Source: Rosellinia necatrix (lineage: Eukaryota; Ascomycota; Sordariomycetes; Xylariales; Xylariaceae). From it: a stretch of DNA of 64,000 nucleotides. How positions within the stretch are numbered: position 1 is the stretch's first letter; each line of letters starts with the position of its first letter. The notes below the pieces were generated by a model, which worked only from the letters and a program-made list of their open reading frames with translations, searched no databases and had not been told where the DNA came from. The stretch is from the NCBI GenBank assembly GCA_021209875.1, contig JAGYVD010000001.1:3596001-3660000 (forward strand), written 5' to 3'. Made by a program: the position numbers and the translations under genes. Positions 11,264-23,320 of this stretch are shown piece by piece.

Positions 11264-12428
11264 TCATCTTGCCAGTCCCGGAGTATGTGACTGACTCTCC
11301 CCACTCAAGCGGCCGAAAGTCCCCGCCGGCAGTACCTCAAAGCCCATATTGACTACTCTTGACGACATATTCTCACGTTGGTTGGTGTAAGTGCGGATGG
11401 GCGTCGGCCGTGTGGATGCCAAAGAGGGTCTGGGGGTCGACTGATGACCAGGGCTGGGCGCTCTGCCAGCTTCCGAAAATTCAAATGAGTCCCCCCTCGT
11501 CTCCGCGCGGACTCTTGAACAATATTTACCCTGGGATCTAGACGGCCCAGCCGAAGATGAAGACTCGGAATCTTCGAAGGGGCTCCGATAAGCCCCACCG
11601 CGGATATCTGCCGGAAAGCGTGGACTAGAGAGACTAAGCTCTTCCTCGGAGGAGACGGATATGCGATCTCCTATCGGCCCGGCGAGCGGCGACGGAGAAG
11701 AATTTACAGTCGAGGACGAGGACGTAGGGATATAAGTTTCGATACGGTGCCGAGGAGCGGCACCTTCTGCTTGGGGCGCTGCATGGAAGTGTCGGGGGCC
11801 CCGTGTGTTATCACTTGTCGGCCGCTGTAGAAAATGTGGTTGCGGGCGTGCTGTTTGGGGCCCTGGTAGCTTCGACCCACCGACGTCTGGCCGAATACCT
11901 TGGTCGAAGTAGCTAACTACTGGGCTACGCTGTGAACTTGGCTTTGGGGTTGGTTCGGCCTCCGTGGCGGTCGCTGCCGGCTTTATGACACTGCCTAACA
12001 CGCCTTTGCCTTTGTCTTCGGGCCTCGGTTCGCTGTCGATATCGATGGTGGCAGATGAAGCCTTGCTAGAGTCGCGCACTTCCATCGGAGTGACAGGGCG
12101 AGAGATCCAGATGCCTTCTACTTCTACACCACTCTGGATGGCACGCACGCCGAAGGGGATATCCACCTTTCTTCCGACAGGAAGACCGCTCTTGCGCAGT
12201 TCCATTTGCCGGACTCTCTTCTCCTCGTCGAGCAAGGCGTGTTTCTTAAGGAGCCTCTGCATCCACCACAGCTTGATCCATCCTATAAAGAACACCGTGA
12301 CGATACCCGCCGCCAGCACCTTGTCTCCGTTAGCTGGCTAAGGCCGGGGAAGCCGTGCGGCTGGTGACGGCAAGACTCACAAAAGTCAACTGCTCCCATA
12401 ATTCCCAGTTACTAAAGAACTGAACCAT
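11264..12428 (-). CDS. Conserved fungal single-pass membrane protein, function unknown
   Basis: Two exons on the complement: 12381..12428 (16 codons, MVQFFSNWELWEQLTF) and 11264..12319, joined in phase 0 to 367 residues. The splice puts VLAAGIVTVFFIGWIKLWW directly after the first exon, forming one transmembrane helix at about residues 17-35. A basic, helical stretch follows (QRLLKKHALLDEEKRVRQMELRKSG), then the conserved-looking IPFGVRAIQSGVEVEGIWISRP. The remaining 270 residues are Ser/Pro-rich and look disordered. The arrangement suggests a small membrane anchor with a long cytosolic tail. I recall similar hypothetical proteins in filamentous ascomycetes but know no function. Without the first exon the open frame would have to start at a GTG, which supports the splice. 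Confidence 0.8.
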
Positions 12429-15400
12429 GGTGGTATGCTCGGACTAGTCAATGCCGAGGTAGCTATCCAACGCGAAGAACGAATGTTGTAAATCTGTGGG
12501 GCGGGCTCGAGACCGGCCCAGGGAAATATCTAAAGAGCGAAGCCCGAGTCTGGAGAATCTGTGCGAAAGGGTTGGACCGGCCAATGATCGGGTTGGCAGG
12601 CGATGTCGTACCACAAGGTTTCCCAGGTTGGTACGGATGCCTGAGGTAAGTCGCGACTGCCGCTGTCGACGTTTAATACTCTTGCGCAAGTGGGAGCAGG
12701 CACGCCCCGCTCCAATAGGACGACCCGGTATGGCCCCCGGTGCTACCTGGATAGTGCTGCTGTATTCCGAGTCTCCGGGTCGGACAAGTTTGTATGACAG
12801 GCAAACGGGATGCAGGATTGTTGCGATACGAGCTTCCCACGTGCGACAATGGGCCTGGCCACGACAGATGCTGGATATGTATGTAGGACGGTGGAAGCAG
12901 GGCTGAAAGCTGAAAACGAACGGTGATCGCCCGGCTCGGTCGGGTCCTGGAATATGGCCGAAGAGAAGCAGCCAGCAGGAGTAGAGTGGAAACGAGGGTA
13001 ATGATAATAGTAATGGCACGTAGGTGGCGGGCGGTGCGAGGACGGGTGATATATATCTCGGCGAGAGAGCTGCGCAAAGGGCCATCACTAGCTTGGCCTC
13101 TTTGTCTGGGCGATCGGGAGCCTATGCCAAACTCCTAATGCCGGCTTATACTGTGTACCTGAACTGCGAGGATAGGGATATATTAATTGCCAAGGCGCGT
13201 CATCACCAAGATCTAGAATGCGAGTCGGTTACAACGAACAGACGAATTAGCCGAAAAGGTACGTCGCGCGCACTCCGGTTCCCACGTAGGTACCTGAACG
13301 ATCACACCCTCCCCAACGGCGGAGCTGAGACACCGAATGCGAGGCAAGCAAAACAGAGCAAACAACTACTTATCGGATGAAAAGACGAACGGGCCTCTGC
13401 CCGCCATCGAGCAGCCAGATAGAGACACCAACCTTGCAAGCGACGGCAACACGAGATCGCTACAGACTACGGGTACTAGCAGCGCACCCCCCCAAACCCC
13501 CTTGGTTTCATTGCCTGCCTGCCTGCCTGCCTGCCTGGGGAGCTTATTCACTCCCCTCGCCCGTTCAGCGCATAACACATTCAGCGCATAACACAAGCGC
13601 CGCAATGGACCTCCGGGGCCTCACAGCAGCAACAGCGCCGGTAGTGGGAAAAAGGGGGGCCAGTCGAGCCGGCAGCGCAGGGTGAGTGGTGCGATGAGTC
13701 TGCTCGGGTCGATCGCTCCAACGTGGCTGACAACCCCCCGCGACAACGAGCCCGAATGAGGATTCCGGTTGCGACCTTGTGCTCTGTTCTAGCCACTTGG
13801 CTACAGCTAACCGGGCCAGCTATTTGATTTCGCTGGTCGTAGCGAGCGGTCAACCGACTAAACGGGCGACCAGAGGCTGCCGCATCCCTGCGCAGGTGTG
13901 CTGCAACCCTTCACAGTGTTACACTATTTGGCTGCATCTCCACGGACACGAGGCGCTGCGGGTCGCCGAGCGGATGGCAAGCTGGCGCTGCTAGGAATAG
14001 GTCAGTCGCCATCAAGCATCCCTAAGGCGTAGCCATTCCGCCATTGCGCGCCCGTGAAACACTAGGTTCTGTTCTTTTCCCGTATTTCCCAGTCCTCTGG
14101 TTCTGACCATGCAAGCCACGGTGATCGTTCTTCGTTGCTGCCCGCTCGGCTGTTGAGTGACGAAATACGTCCTGTTCGTGGTTAGGTACAGGCGTCTACG
14201 GCTCCTGTGCACCCAATAGGCCGTGGCGTTGAGCGCGCGGTGCTGGTGATCACCTACGTGGACTAGATTACGGCGCTAGATCAGCCGCCGGGACTGGGAG
14301 TTTTTCCCTCTCTAGTTAACTACCTCTACATCACTTAACCTACCTACCCACCTCAGAGATAGGTTTTACCATCCTAAATCGCAATAGGAATCCAACCCGA
14401 GCTACGCCGCTTTTAGCCTGAGCCTAAGCCCTGTCCTAAGCAAGACCTGCCTTTTCATAACTTGATATGAACGCAAATTTGCATAATCTTTTAACCACAT
14501 CATGGATCCAGAGATCATGGAGCCAACTTAGAACATTGAATTGATCTACCGTTCTAAGCAACCGTATTCGCACAAAAATAAAGACCGTCACATTACAGAA
14601 CGGTCCGTACGAGCGACTTCCTAGGAAGTCGCTTTAGTTTAATCGGGGCCTAGCTGGATACCTGGCTAGTAGGTCACCTGGGTTAGGTACTTACTTGCCT
14701 ACCAATGTCCAAGCACGCATGCAGGTATGTGCATACATATCGCACTTAGACCAACTGAACTGGACTGCCCAGATAGGCTGCGCCTATACGCATCCGGCAG
14801 TACGTACTTTTGGAGGGCGAGCGCTCATAGCGAGCCAACGCATACGGCGGCTCCTTTACAGGTTCCTGCTACTAACTAGTTACTAGCTGCCGGCTGAACT
14901 GATATCGGGTCCATATACGGTAGATGCTGCATAGATCGCATAGTAAGGCCAGCGCGGGAATCCAGTAGCTGCCAGTAGATGCCAGTAGGTAGCTATGCAA
15001 AGATTTTCTCCCAATCACGCTACCTGAATCGGTGTCATGTCCATTCTTTTGTTCTCCACAGCCTCCGGCTATATCGCGCAGGTTGGGGGGGGTTATTGCT
15101 CCGGGTGCCCATTTCCGTATGTAGATAAATAGATAAATATATCTCGCATCCGCTACAACGGGCTGCGTGCAAGCAACGGTCAGCCCCGCGACGGGACAGG
15201 ACGGCTGAGTCACAAGGGCAATAACACGCAGAGCCCAGGCTCGAATATCTATGTTGCAGATTGTAGACTCACTGCAGGTACTTAAACTACCTAGACCATG
15301 CTAGATCTAGATGAGCATAGGTCCGGGTGATGCAGGTAGTGTAGGTGGTCGCCGCACAGGCCTGTTCGGGTGAGATGCTACTTGTCATACTAGCTATGTA

Positions 15401-15824
15401 GTATACAAGTAGACGTCCGTCAGCTGCCTTCTCTTCGCAGAAACGCAATAGTACCTGGGTCATATGCCCTCTCCGCTCTTTTATAGCCATAATATGCAGG
15501 AAATACTACCTACCCACTGTATATAATACACTAATACGGATCGATTCCGGGGGCGTCCACAGTGTTGCTACCTTGGTTCAGGTCAGGCACACCCGGGATA
15601 GTCAAGTTTAATAAATGGTGGATTATCCGATCCCGTCGCCACACAATTCAATTATAGCATAAAATGGACATGATGGACTTATGCATTAACCCGGACGCCG
15701 AATAGCGGCCGATTCTGACTGAAAACCTTCCCAATATCAGATCCGTGTCGAGGGCTGTAGTTAGTCACACCAGCAACTTGCAAGAACTGCTCATATTTTC
15801 TTTGACAAGAAACTAAGCGGCAAA
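12429..15824. other. Gene-poor 3.4-kb region
   Basis: No secure gene. It contains a TGCC tetranucleotide repeat at 13512-13537, a tandem copy of CAGCGCATAACACA near 13566-13595, and scattered TAGGTA motifs around 14330-14360. A weak two-exon candidate (13605..13681 + 13793..13994, +) is discussed among the findings. The last few hundred bases are the promoter of the downstream deformylase gene. Confidence 0.5.
13512..13537. repeat. (TGCC)n microsatellite
   Basis: About six copies of the tetranucleotide TGCC in intergenic DNA. Confidence 0.85.
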
Positions 15825-16679
15825 ATGTCTACCAACGACGATCATATCCTTACGCTATCGTGCCCGGACAAGTCTGGTATCGTCCACGCCGTTACCGGGC
15901 TGCTCGCGAACCGTGGAATGAATATCCTCGATCTCCAACAGTTCTCCGATAGAACATCGCAAAAATTCTTTATGAGGGTGCACTTTGGACATGCCGAATC
16001 TACAGACGACCTCGGTGAGGATATTGCGAAGCTGTCAGCTGAACTGCAATTGGATTACTATGACTTGAGGCCGGCCAATCGAAAGCCAAGGGTGATGATC
16101 ATGGTCTCTAAGATCGGGCATTGCCTCAACGATCTCCTCTTTAGGACGAAAACCAATCAACTCGGTATTGAGATCCCCCTTATAGTATCTAACCACCCCG
16201 ATTACCGTACCCTCGTGGAGAGTTACGGCATCCAATTCCACCATCTACCTGTCACCAAAGACACGAAGCTAGAGCAGGAGAAGCAGATCTTAGACCTCAT
16301 TCAGAAGAATGACATCGAACTCGTAGTTCTGGCGCGGTATATGCAGGTGCTCACCGCGGGGCTATGCTCGGCCATGAGCGGCAAGATCATCAATATCCAT
16401 CACAGTTTCTTGCCATCATTCAAGGGCGCCAAGCCATATCATCAGGCCTTCGAAAGAGGTGTGAAGATTATCGGTGCGACGGCGCACTTCGTTACAGCCG
16501 ATTTAGACGAAGGGCCCATTATCGAGCAGAGAGTCGTGCGCGTGGACCATGCGATGAGCCCAAAAGAGTTGGTAGATGAAGGTACCAGCGTGGAGAGCCA
16601 TGTCCTGGCGGCGGCCGTTAAGTGGTGGAGTGAGAGAAGGGTTTTCCTCAACGGGAACAAAACAGTTGTGTTCAACTAA
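15825..16679 (+). CDS. Formyltetrahydrofolate deformylase (PurU type)
   Basis: Hydrolyses 10-formyl-THF to formate and THF, balancing one-carbon units. Single exon, 284 residues, the standard PurU length. An N-terminal ACT domain (residues about 7-80) starts ILTLSCPDKSGIVHAVTG. A formyltransferase domain follows, with VMIMVSKIGHCLNDLLFR, IVSNHPDYRTLVESYGI, and the catalytic set N190 and H192 in INIHHSFLPSFKGAKPYHQA and D228 in HFVTADLDEGPIIEQ. All three catalytic residues are present. In bacteria PurU feeds PurT; in fungi the enzyme is widespread in filamentous species and its exact role is less clear. The ATG at 15825 immediately precedes the ACT strand, so the start is well placed; no N-terminal targeting sequence is evident. 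Confidence 0.95.
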   Translation: MSTNDDHILTLSCPDKSGIVHAVTGLLANRGMNILDLQQFSDRTSQKFFMRVHFGHAESTDDLGEDIAKLSAELQLDYYDLRPANRKPRVMIMVSKIGHCLNDLLFRTKTNQLGIEIPLIVSNHPDYRTLVESYGIQFHHLPVTKDTKLEQEKQILDLIQKNDIELVVLARYMQVLTAGLCSAMSGKIINIHHSFLPSFKGAKPYHQAFERGVKIIGATAHFVTADLDEGPIIEQRVVRVDHAMSPKELVDEGTSVESHVLAAAVKWWSERRVFLNGNKTVVFN

Positions 16680-19600
16680 AGCCCATCAACTCATCACGGG
16701 CTCTTTCGACACCCAGTTATTTGTGTCGTCGCGGCGTTGGCTCTCGGCTGCATCCTAAAATGGCCGGGTATTAGGGATGAATAGGTTGAGCCTCAATCAG
16801 GAAAGATGACGCAGAATAGCAAGAATAGCGGAAACTCAATCGCCTCACCAAGCCAGTTACGGGACATACAAAAACAAACTGTGTTATTGAGCTGCCATAC
16901 AAACTAAGGAGAAACGATACCATATGGCGGTGTTTAAGTACAGTTACAACATCAAGTATAGCACTTGATATCAGGGATGTAAACGACAACTGCGAATAAT
17001 AATACCAAGAGGTTTGCTAGATCGGAAAGATGTGAGGTGAGAGTACCTAGTGTGATGGCGACAGTGAACCAATCACCATCGTTCCCAACGCCATTTTAGG
17101 TTACCTAAATTACAACCTTGTAAGGTTCTCCGTACCATAGTAGGGGATTGGCGATGTACCTATACATACCTACCTACCCAGGTAGGTAAGTAGATGGCAA
17201 GCACCCGTCTCAGGATAGTCGCTATGCTCGAACGATATTGGGCTATTTTCATTGGTGCGCAGACATGAACGAGCACGAATACGTGCTCAGTACACTACAC
17301 TACTTAAGGCATGTCACAGATGGGTCCCTTTGAAAGTTAAGTACTTTAATTTATCAGATGCTAAAACGGCCCGTCAGATCGATTTCGATTGCTATGGATA
17401 CCACAAAAGGAGCCTTTGGGTAACTCCCTGCAAGCATAGGTACCTTGGATAATACCTACAAAGGAAGTATGCATGGTACCGACGATGAGGTGTTTTCATA
17501 TGCCTATTGATATCAGATATCGTGTCTCGGCTTGACGGTTTGTGAAATCTCGCACGATCTCGCGGTGTTTAACTACCGACAACCGAAGTCCGAGTCGATC
17601 CACCAACTCTGAACTGTTGATCATCCACCAGATCGTCAGCCCATACCACCAGACCCCAACGTATCAAGAAATCTCATACAGGTCCACATGGTGCCCCCAA
17701 GAGATTGTATATCTGCCTACTACGTAATATCCCAGGGCCTACCACGCTGCTATTTAAAATGTTAAAAAAAAAAAGTCATACGAAAGTCACCTGGTCTTGA
17801 TTTAATCTATTCTATTTATATTTCATTTTCATATTTATTCCGATTATGCTAGTAGATTTGAATTGTTGGAGCTGGTGCGGGTTTAAATCAGTTACATATA
17901 AAAGAGCTGTGTGGTTTCTTGGTGCTACATACGGTAGCCCTGATACCACCTACGATATTTGGCCTGTACTGTCGGTAGGCAGTGCAACCGGCAGGAACTA
18001 GGGACTCAACCAATCCCATCATCCTAGTGCCATAGTATCCACCTTTCGGTACGGCACGGTACTTACTTTTTACCACCTGCCAAGGCTGTGGCAAATTAAG
18101 CTTAGCGCAATCGCCGCTTTTGTATTGTAAAGTAGATGACCGAGGACATAATTCATGTATTGTGTATGTATTATTTTATGCAGAGAGAAACTATTAGCAA
18201 AATGGTTGGGAGAACCGTTATACTCGAACGGCCGATGTAATACACGACACAAAGCCTTGAATGGTACTATCAATTCGTTCGCGCTACCTACCTCTAGTTA
18301 TACCTTATTTCTGGTCGCCCAAGGTAGAAACTAAGAAGGGCTACACTTATGCCGCCCACATGTCGATTTGCAAAGTGTTGCTTACTTATTCATTATTCGG
18401 TCTCCATTAGACGAGATTGGGCAGGTTCAGTAGCGGATTGCTCTATTATTAATATAATAAGCTGATCATCAAAAGAGTACATAACTGTCCTACTATCTCC
18501 AGATAGCGGTAATATTGATGCAATCAAGGTCATCATGCTTCATATGCTTCGAGTTCACATAGGCAATCCCGCCAGCAGAATCCGACGTAAGTTCTTTGAT
18601 TGTTGTGGGAGACAACACACTTTCTTAAATCCAGTGTTGGTCTTCATCCTCACGCTATGTATCATCTTTGACTTCTGCGCACAGGTCGTTGCAACATCAG
18701 TGGAGCTTCTCGAGCAGAGCCAGCAGCTGGTGCCTATCAGAAAAGATCAATATGTTTTCCAGGAGTAGATAGTTGCTTTATAGCTTTCCAGGCCCCGACG
18801 AAATTTCCAGTATGAATGGGATAATGGTATTATGCATGTCATGCCGCCTCACGATCCTCTGTCCGGCTTCCCAGGAGATTACTCTGCCTTGGGCTCCCTG
18901 CAGCCAACAGCTCATCGCCAGCCTATCAACCCATCTGTTACACCGACTTCCGAGGAAGTCCTCTTGACCCTTGACTAGCCCTCTTCTCATCGTTAACCTA
19001 TCACTTTCTTGCCCTTGCCAACTTCCTCGCGGTATAGGACGCCTATCCCTTCCAAGCAAACCATTCTAATAGGCTTCTTGAACTGTAACTTGTTATCGTC
19101 TCCAGGTTCTCCATAAGCTGAACTTCATGCTTGGTTAATGAAAAAGAGGCGCAGAAATATCATCACGTGCACGATGATATGGCGCAATTCCCGTCGAGGT
19201 AGTTGCCCAGAATGGCCTGGTCGGTGCTTCACATGACACTTCACGATATCGTCAAGGCTGGCTAGCTCGCCGTACCTCAGACTCATGAGCGCATGACCTT
19301 CGCTCCTTCGACAGGTTGCAGAAAAGAGGGCAGACCTGAAGCTGACAACCACGAAATCGCGAACCGAGCTTCTAAATTTCCTATGAAGTGTGTGGCCTTA
19401 ACTCTCACATTGGCTGAGGACTACATTAGTTAGTCCTCACCAATAAAAGGCGGTCTTGAGAAGAATCAACTCACAGCAGTATGCGTCATGGACAAAGCGT
19501 ACGAGTTTCGTCAAAAAGAGAGCCTAGTTTATAATAGTGGTATCTATACTCCCACACCACTCTCTTTTTCCATCCTCATCTACTATTACGCCCGCATAAG

Positions 19601-20879
19601 TTTGTTCTATACACTCCCTAGTATCTACACCGTATATCAATCGTCCCCCTCTCCTGTAAAATCGATTACTTATCGTGATGACGTGTCGGGAGACTACGCA
19701 CATTATCCCAGGCTTCTAGACCGAGCTCCAAAAAGCCTCCAATAAAGTAGCAGTGTCAAAATCTCACACAGAGGATCATAGTAGCCACGGGCGCGGGCAT
19801 ACTAGTGACGGCTGACTTTCCCTCATTCCTCCGCTAGGCTCATCGGACTAGGGCCTTTGGTCGAACAAAAGTCTTCGTCGGCATGGACTCCTATCCGCGG
19901 TAAAGACTTGAGAGAGATATTATGTGAGAGTTAGATTAAGAAATAAGAGAAGTATATGCTGTAGACGGTGGGATGTGAATAGAGGTGAAGTGAAGAGGTA
20001 GGAGCCCCCGGGTAAGCTAAGTGAAATGGGAGATCGATCTCCACTTAAATTCCGAAATACGGCGCTAATCACGTCACCAATCTCGATCCTACATAAAGCG
20101 TCCAGGCCTGGGTGCTCTCACAAGCTCTCCCACATCCTATCCTACCAACCTCTTGCTACCGCAACACAACACAAGGCAGATAGGTCTCTGCAAAGCTATT
20201 GTTTATGATTTAAACTACCTAGGTATCTAGTAGGTAGCCTGGATTCATATGACGATACCCGTACATTTAGCACCTAGGGGGCACATCTCCTTCCCGACCT
20301 ACCACCGCCGTCTTTCATGTCGGTAGACTACGCCTATGATGGGTTGCGAAGCTCAACAAACGACGGAAGGCGGTTGCCTAGCCTATGAGGTGGGTTGCTG
20401 GCAGCCCGGCGCACACGATCCTTCTCCATCACCATCTCACATCTCATCACCACCCAGACTATTTAAACTCGCAACACGCCTCCTCATGCTGGGCCCCCGA
20501 CCATGACATCGACACCCCCACCTCCGTGAACACTCATCACCAATGCTTCTGTACGTAGTACCCACGCTTCCCCAAGTTGAAGTTACTCCTGGGGTTACTT
20601 CGCCGAGCACTTGATTTGGTTACTCGCTGGTAATGCTGCATTCCCTTTCCTTGCTGTTGCTCTTCTCCTCCATATCGTTCGTTGTTGACAGTTTGTGCGC
20701 CTCTGAACAGTTGCTCACGCGATCCTACCGCCGAGAACCACCTACCCCCTGCCCATCAGCTTGAGACTTGTTTGCGCGAGCAAGGAGCTAACAGCCATAC
20801 CATCCTAACATATCCTGACGAGTCAGAGCTATGCAACAGCCTCGGTATTAAGACCCGCAGGCAGAATAACAGGTTTAAA
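16680..20879. other. Gene-poor, AT-richer region
   Basis: About 4.2 kb without a supportable gene. Composition shifts toward A+T, strongest around 17,740-18,500, and there are TAGGTA motifs at 17,156-17,191. Open frames are short and not protein-like. It could hold old, mutated repeats (for example from repeat-induced point mutation), but no transposon ends or domains are visible. Confidence 0.5.
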
Positions 20880-22350
20880 TATGCCCGCAGCCAGCTCCAT
20901 CTTCCCTTTCCCCACACTAGGCCCTAGACGCTTCAGCAAAGCGAAAGTAACTTGGGCACTGAGGAATAGTAGCCCCTCACTCAGTCCCCCCGACAGCAAC
21001 AGTATCGCCTTGCGCACTCTAAAGTAGAAGGACGAGGGAGACCATGGTATACCCACGCGAAACGTCCAGTCCTTGCGAAGAACAACATCGAAGTAGTCGA
21101 GCTCTCTGACGACGAGAACAACTACAACGAGTCTTTAGCCCGAGAGCCAGCAACCGCAGAGAGTAATCTCAAGAGTCCTGATGATCGTGACGTGGATACT
21201 GAGCTTGGTAATCGGTATGTCAACCGTCACACTCCAAAGATGATTGGGCAAAAGTTTGTAGGCTCATCCAGCACTCAGCATACACAACAAGTTTGAAACC
21301 ATCCGGGTTCACCATAGAGGTAGTCAAACACTAGCTGCACGCGACATGGTGAATGCTGACTCAGCAACCCATCCATAGCATCTGAAGTAGCTGCCTAGGT
21401 AGGAGATGCAACGAGCCCCTTAGCAAGGCTATTGAGGCCCTGTCGACATTTACCATGTTTGCTATGATCAAGTCAAACCACAAGGAAGTGGCTGACTTTT
21501 GGAGAGATGGGGTGACAAAAGGACACCGACAACAGCTGTCCCGAAGGCAGGCCAACGGCATTTATAACTGATCCTTTAGCAAGCGAATGTCGCTTTACTT
21601 AACGGAGTGCTTTTGCGTTAAATCTGGTAACCCTTACAAGATCGCGAGACGCATGCCCTTACTGCACTATTTATGTCGTGCCTCCCGCGGTTATACGTTT
21701 TTAGACGGTCGAATTTATTAAAGTTCTTGACAAAACGCACTTAATGCCAAAAACCCATATCACGATTATGCTAAAGACTAACAGCTATATCACGGTCAAG
21801 ATCGCGTAGAGGCGGCTTTCCTATCCACCCCTGAGTGAACCGATCTATCTAGTCAACGTTGCAGGGCATGTTCTACGCGGCGGATACTTGCAAGGGCAAG
21901 AGGAGATAATTGGAGGTATTGACGATGCGCAGTCTTTGAAAATCGCCCAGACCGATTACGAATATCTCATCAATAGCCTAAACCGGCCTTGGGACGAAAA
22001 AAAATCCAAGAAGGCCATCCAAGATTGGCAAGGAAACCTACATACGCTTGAAAAGGAGCTTGTACTTTATTTTCTGATGGCTCGCCGTCCGACGGATCTA
22101 TCCAGAGGGTAGCTCATAGGGGACGGAAGTTGGGAGATCGCTGTAGATCACATCATAACAGCTGAAGTCCAAAACCATATGCAACAATCACTACAGGAGC
22201 AAAAGCAGGAATGGAGACGGAATGAGCAGACAGGTTCTAGGTTTACCATTCCGGAGGCGCACAACAACCTGCGTCTGACCCAGGCTAACACATCTCCCGT
22301 CGCTCTGGATCAGCGCAGCATACATTATTTATACGTCATTTATGCATAGC
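20880..22350 (+). pseudogene. Decayed coding relic, several stops and frame changes
   Basis: A series of broken open frames on the + strand reads as protein-like pieces in changing frames: MPAASSIFPFPTLGPRRFSK from about 20,880; NNIEVVELSDDENNYNESLA from about 21,088; a piece with EVADFWRDGVTKGHRQQLSR at about 21,485-21,545; ACPY(C) and CRAC-like cysteine pairs at about 21,650 and 21,865; then GIDDAQSLKIAQTDYEYLIN and RPWDEKKSKKAIQDWQGNLH from about 21,915 to 22,060, and TAEVQNHMQQSLQEQKQEWR to about 22,220. Stop codons interrupt at least four times. This looks like one gene inactivated by substitutions and small indels. It resembles dispersed fungal proteins of unknown role with possible zinc-binding cysteines; the family is not identified. 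It lies in the gene-poor block. Confidence 0.5.
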
Positions 22351-22896
22351 GAGACGGTTAGGAAAACGGTCAACTATCTTGACCATCGTGACAACGAACG
22401 GGAGAAGAACCCATGTCATCACCGTATTACTCAGCTACTAGGTGAGCTGCTCAGCCAACTGCCAAAAGTATAGATCGTAGATGATATCTCTTGGTGCATA
22501 GGCAGTGCCTGAATATAAAATATGAAGATCTCCTGCACTGGCATAGGATCTTGCCTGCTTATATCTTCTACTTCAACTCTCTGCGATGGTTTAAGCTTTC
22601 CCTGATTGAATAATAATTCTTTTAGTGCCTTTCTTACCTTCCAAATCAAATAGTAGTACATGAAATAATTGCCACTTTAGGGAAACCTTCCCAAGGGCTC
22701 CGGCCGATGCGTTTTGTTAGTCAAACACAGACAGAGGAAGATAATTCCTCAATATGGAAGGTAGAAAAACCAAATAAATCAATGATGCGATTATAAAACA
22801 CGGAGAGGGTCCGGTAACAAAGTTCAGGGTCTTCATCATTACCAATCTTCACCATCAATATTTTTGCCTATCCGTAAATTCGCCAACATCGCCAAC
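22351..22896. other. Intergenic region before the secreted-protein gene
   Basis: No gene recognised. The last 100 bases before 22,897 are the promoter and 5' leader of the secreted cysteine-rich protein gene, with an in-frame upstream ATG at 22,864 that I judge to lie in the leader. Confidence 0.45.
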
Positions 22897-23320
22897 ATGA
22901 AGTCCTTTACCATTGCCATTATGGCCTTGACGGCGCTTGCATCGGCTACTCCTATAAATAACGCTCTGGACGACACCTGTTCTGGACCTAGCGAGAACTG
23001 TTTGCAAGACTCAGATTGTTGCTCGGGTTCCCTCTGTAATCTCGCGTTGGAACAATGCGTGAGTACTTCCCTTCCCGGAAACGCGATATCCAGGGCTGAT
23101 GGGCACTGACTATCGATGAATAGATATTCCAGGGCAACCCTGGCCAGACCTGTTCTACCAAGGGCCAGCAGTGCCAGGCGTTCGGCGCAACCTTTCCCCC
23201 TTGTTGTGACGGTCTTACCTGCGGAGCCTTCAGCCGAACTTGCGTAAGTCCAACCCTACCTTAGAGCCAGGGTGCATGATCAAAAAGCTCACAAGAATAT
23301 TAAAACAGGATCCTCAGTAA
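22897..23320 (+). CDS. Small secreted protein with two six-cysteine knot-like modules
   Basis: Three exons: 22897..23058, 23124..23243 and 23309..23320, all phase 0, giving 97 residues. Residues 1-18 form a signal peptide (MKSFTIAIMALTALASA). The mature part has twelve cysteines in two modules: C28-x6-C35-x5-CC(41,42)-x4-C47-x6-C54 and C64-x6-C71-x9-CC(81,82)-x4-C87-x6-C94. This C...C...CC...C...C order is that of inhibitor-cystine-knot (knottin-like) folds. Each module ends exactly at the last codon of its exon, and the third exon adds only DPQ. The start at 22,897 is preferred over the in-frame ATG at 22,864, because it puts the signal peptide at the very N terminus. Such proteins include candidate effectors and antimicrobial peptides; the function here is unknown. 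It is isolated in a gene-poor region. Confidence 0.8.
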
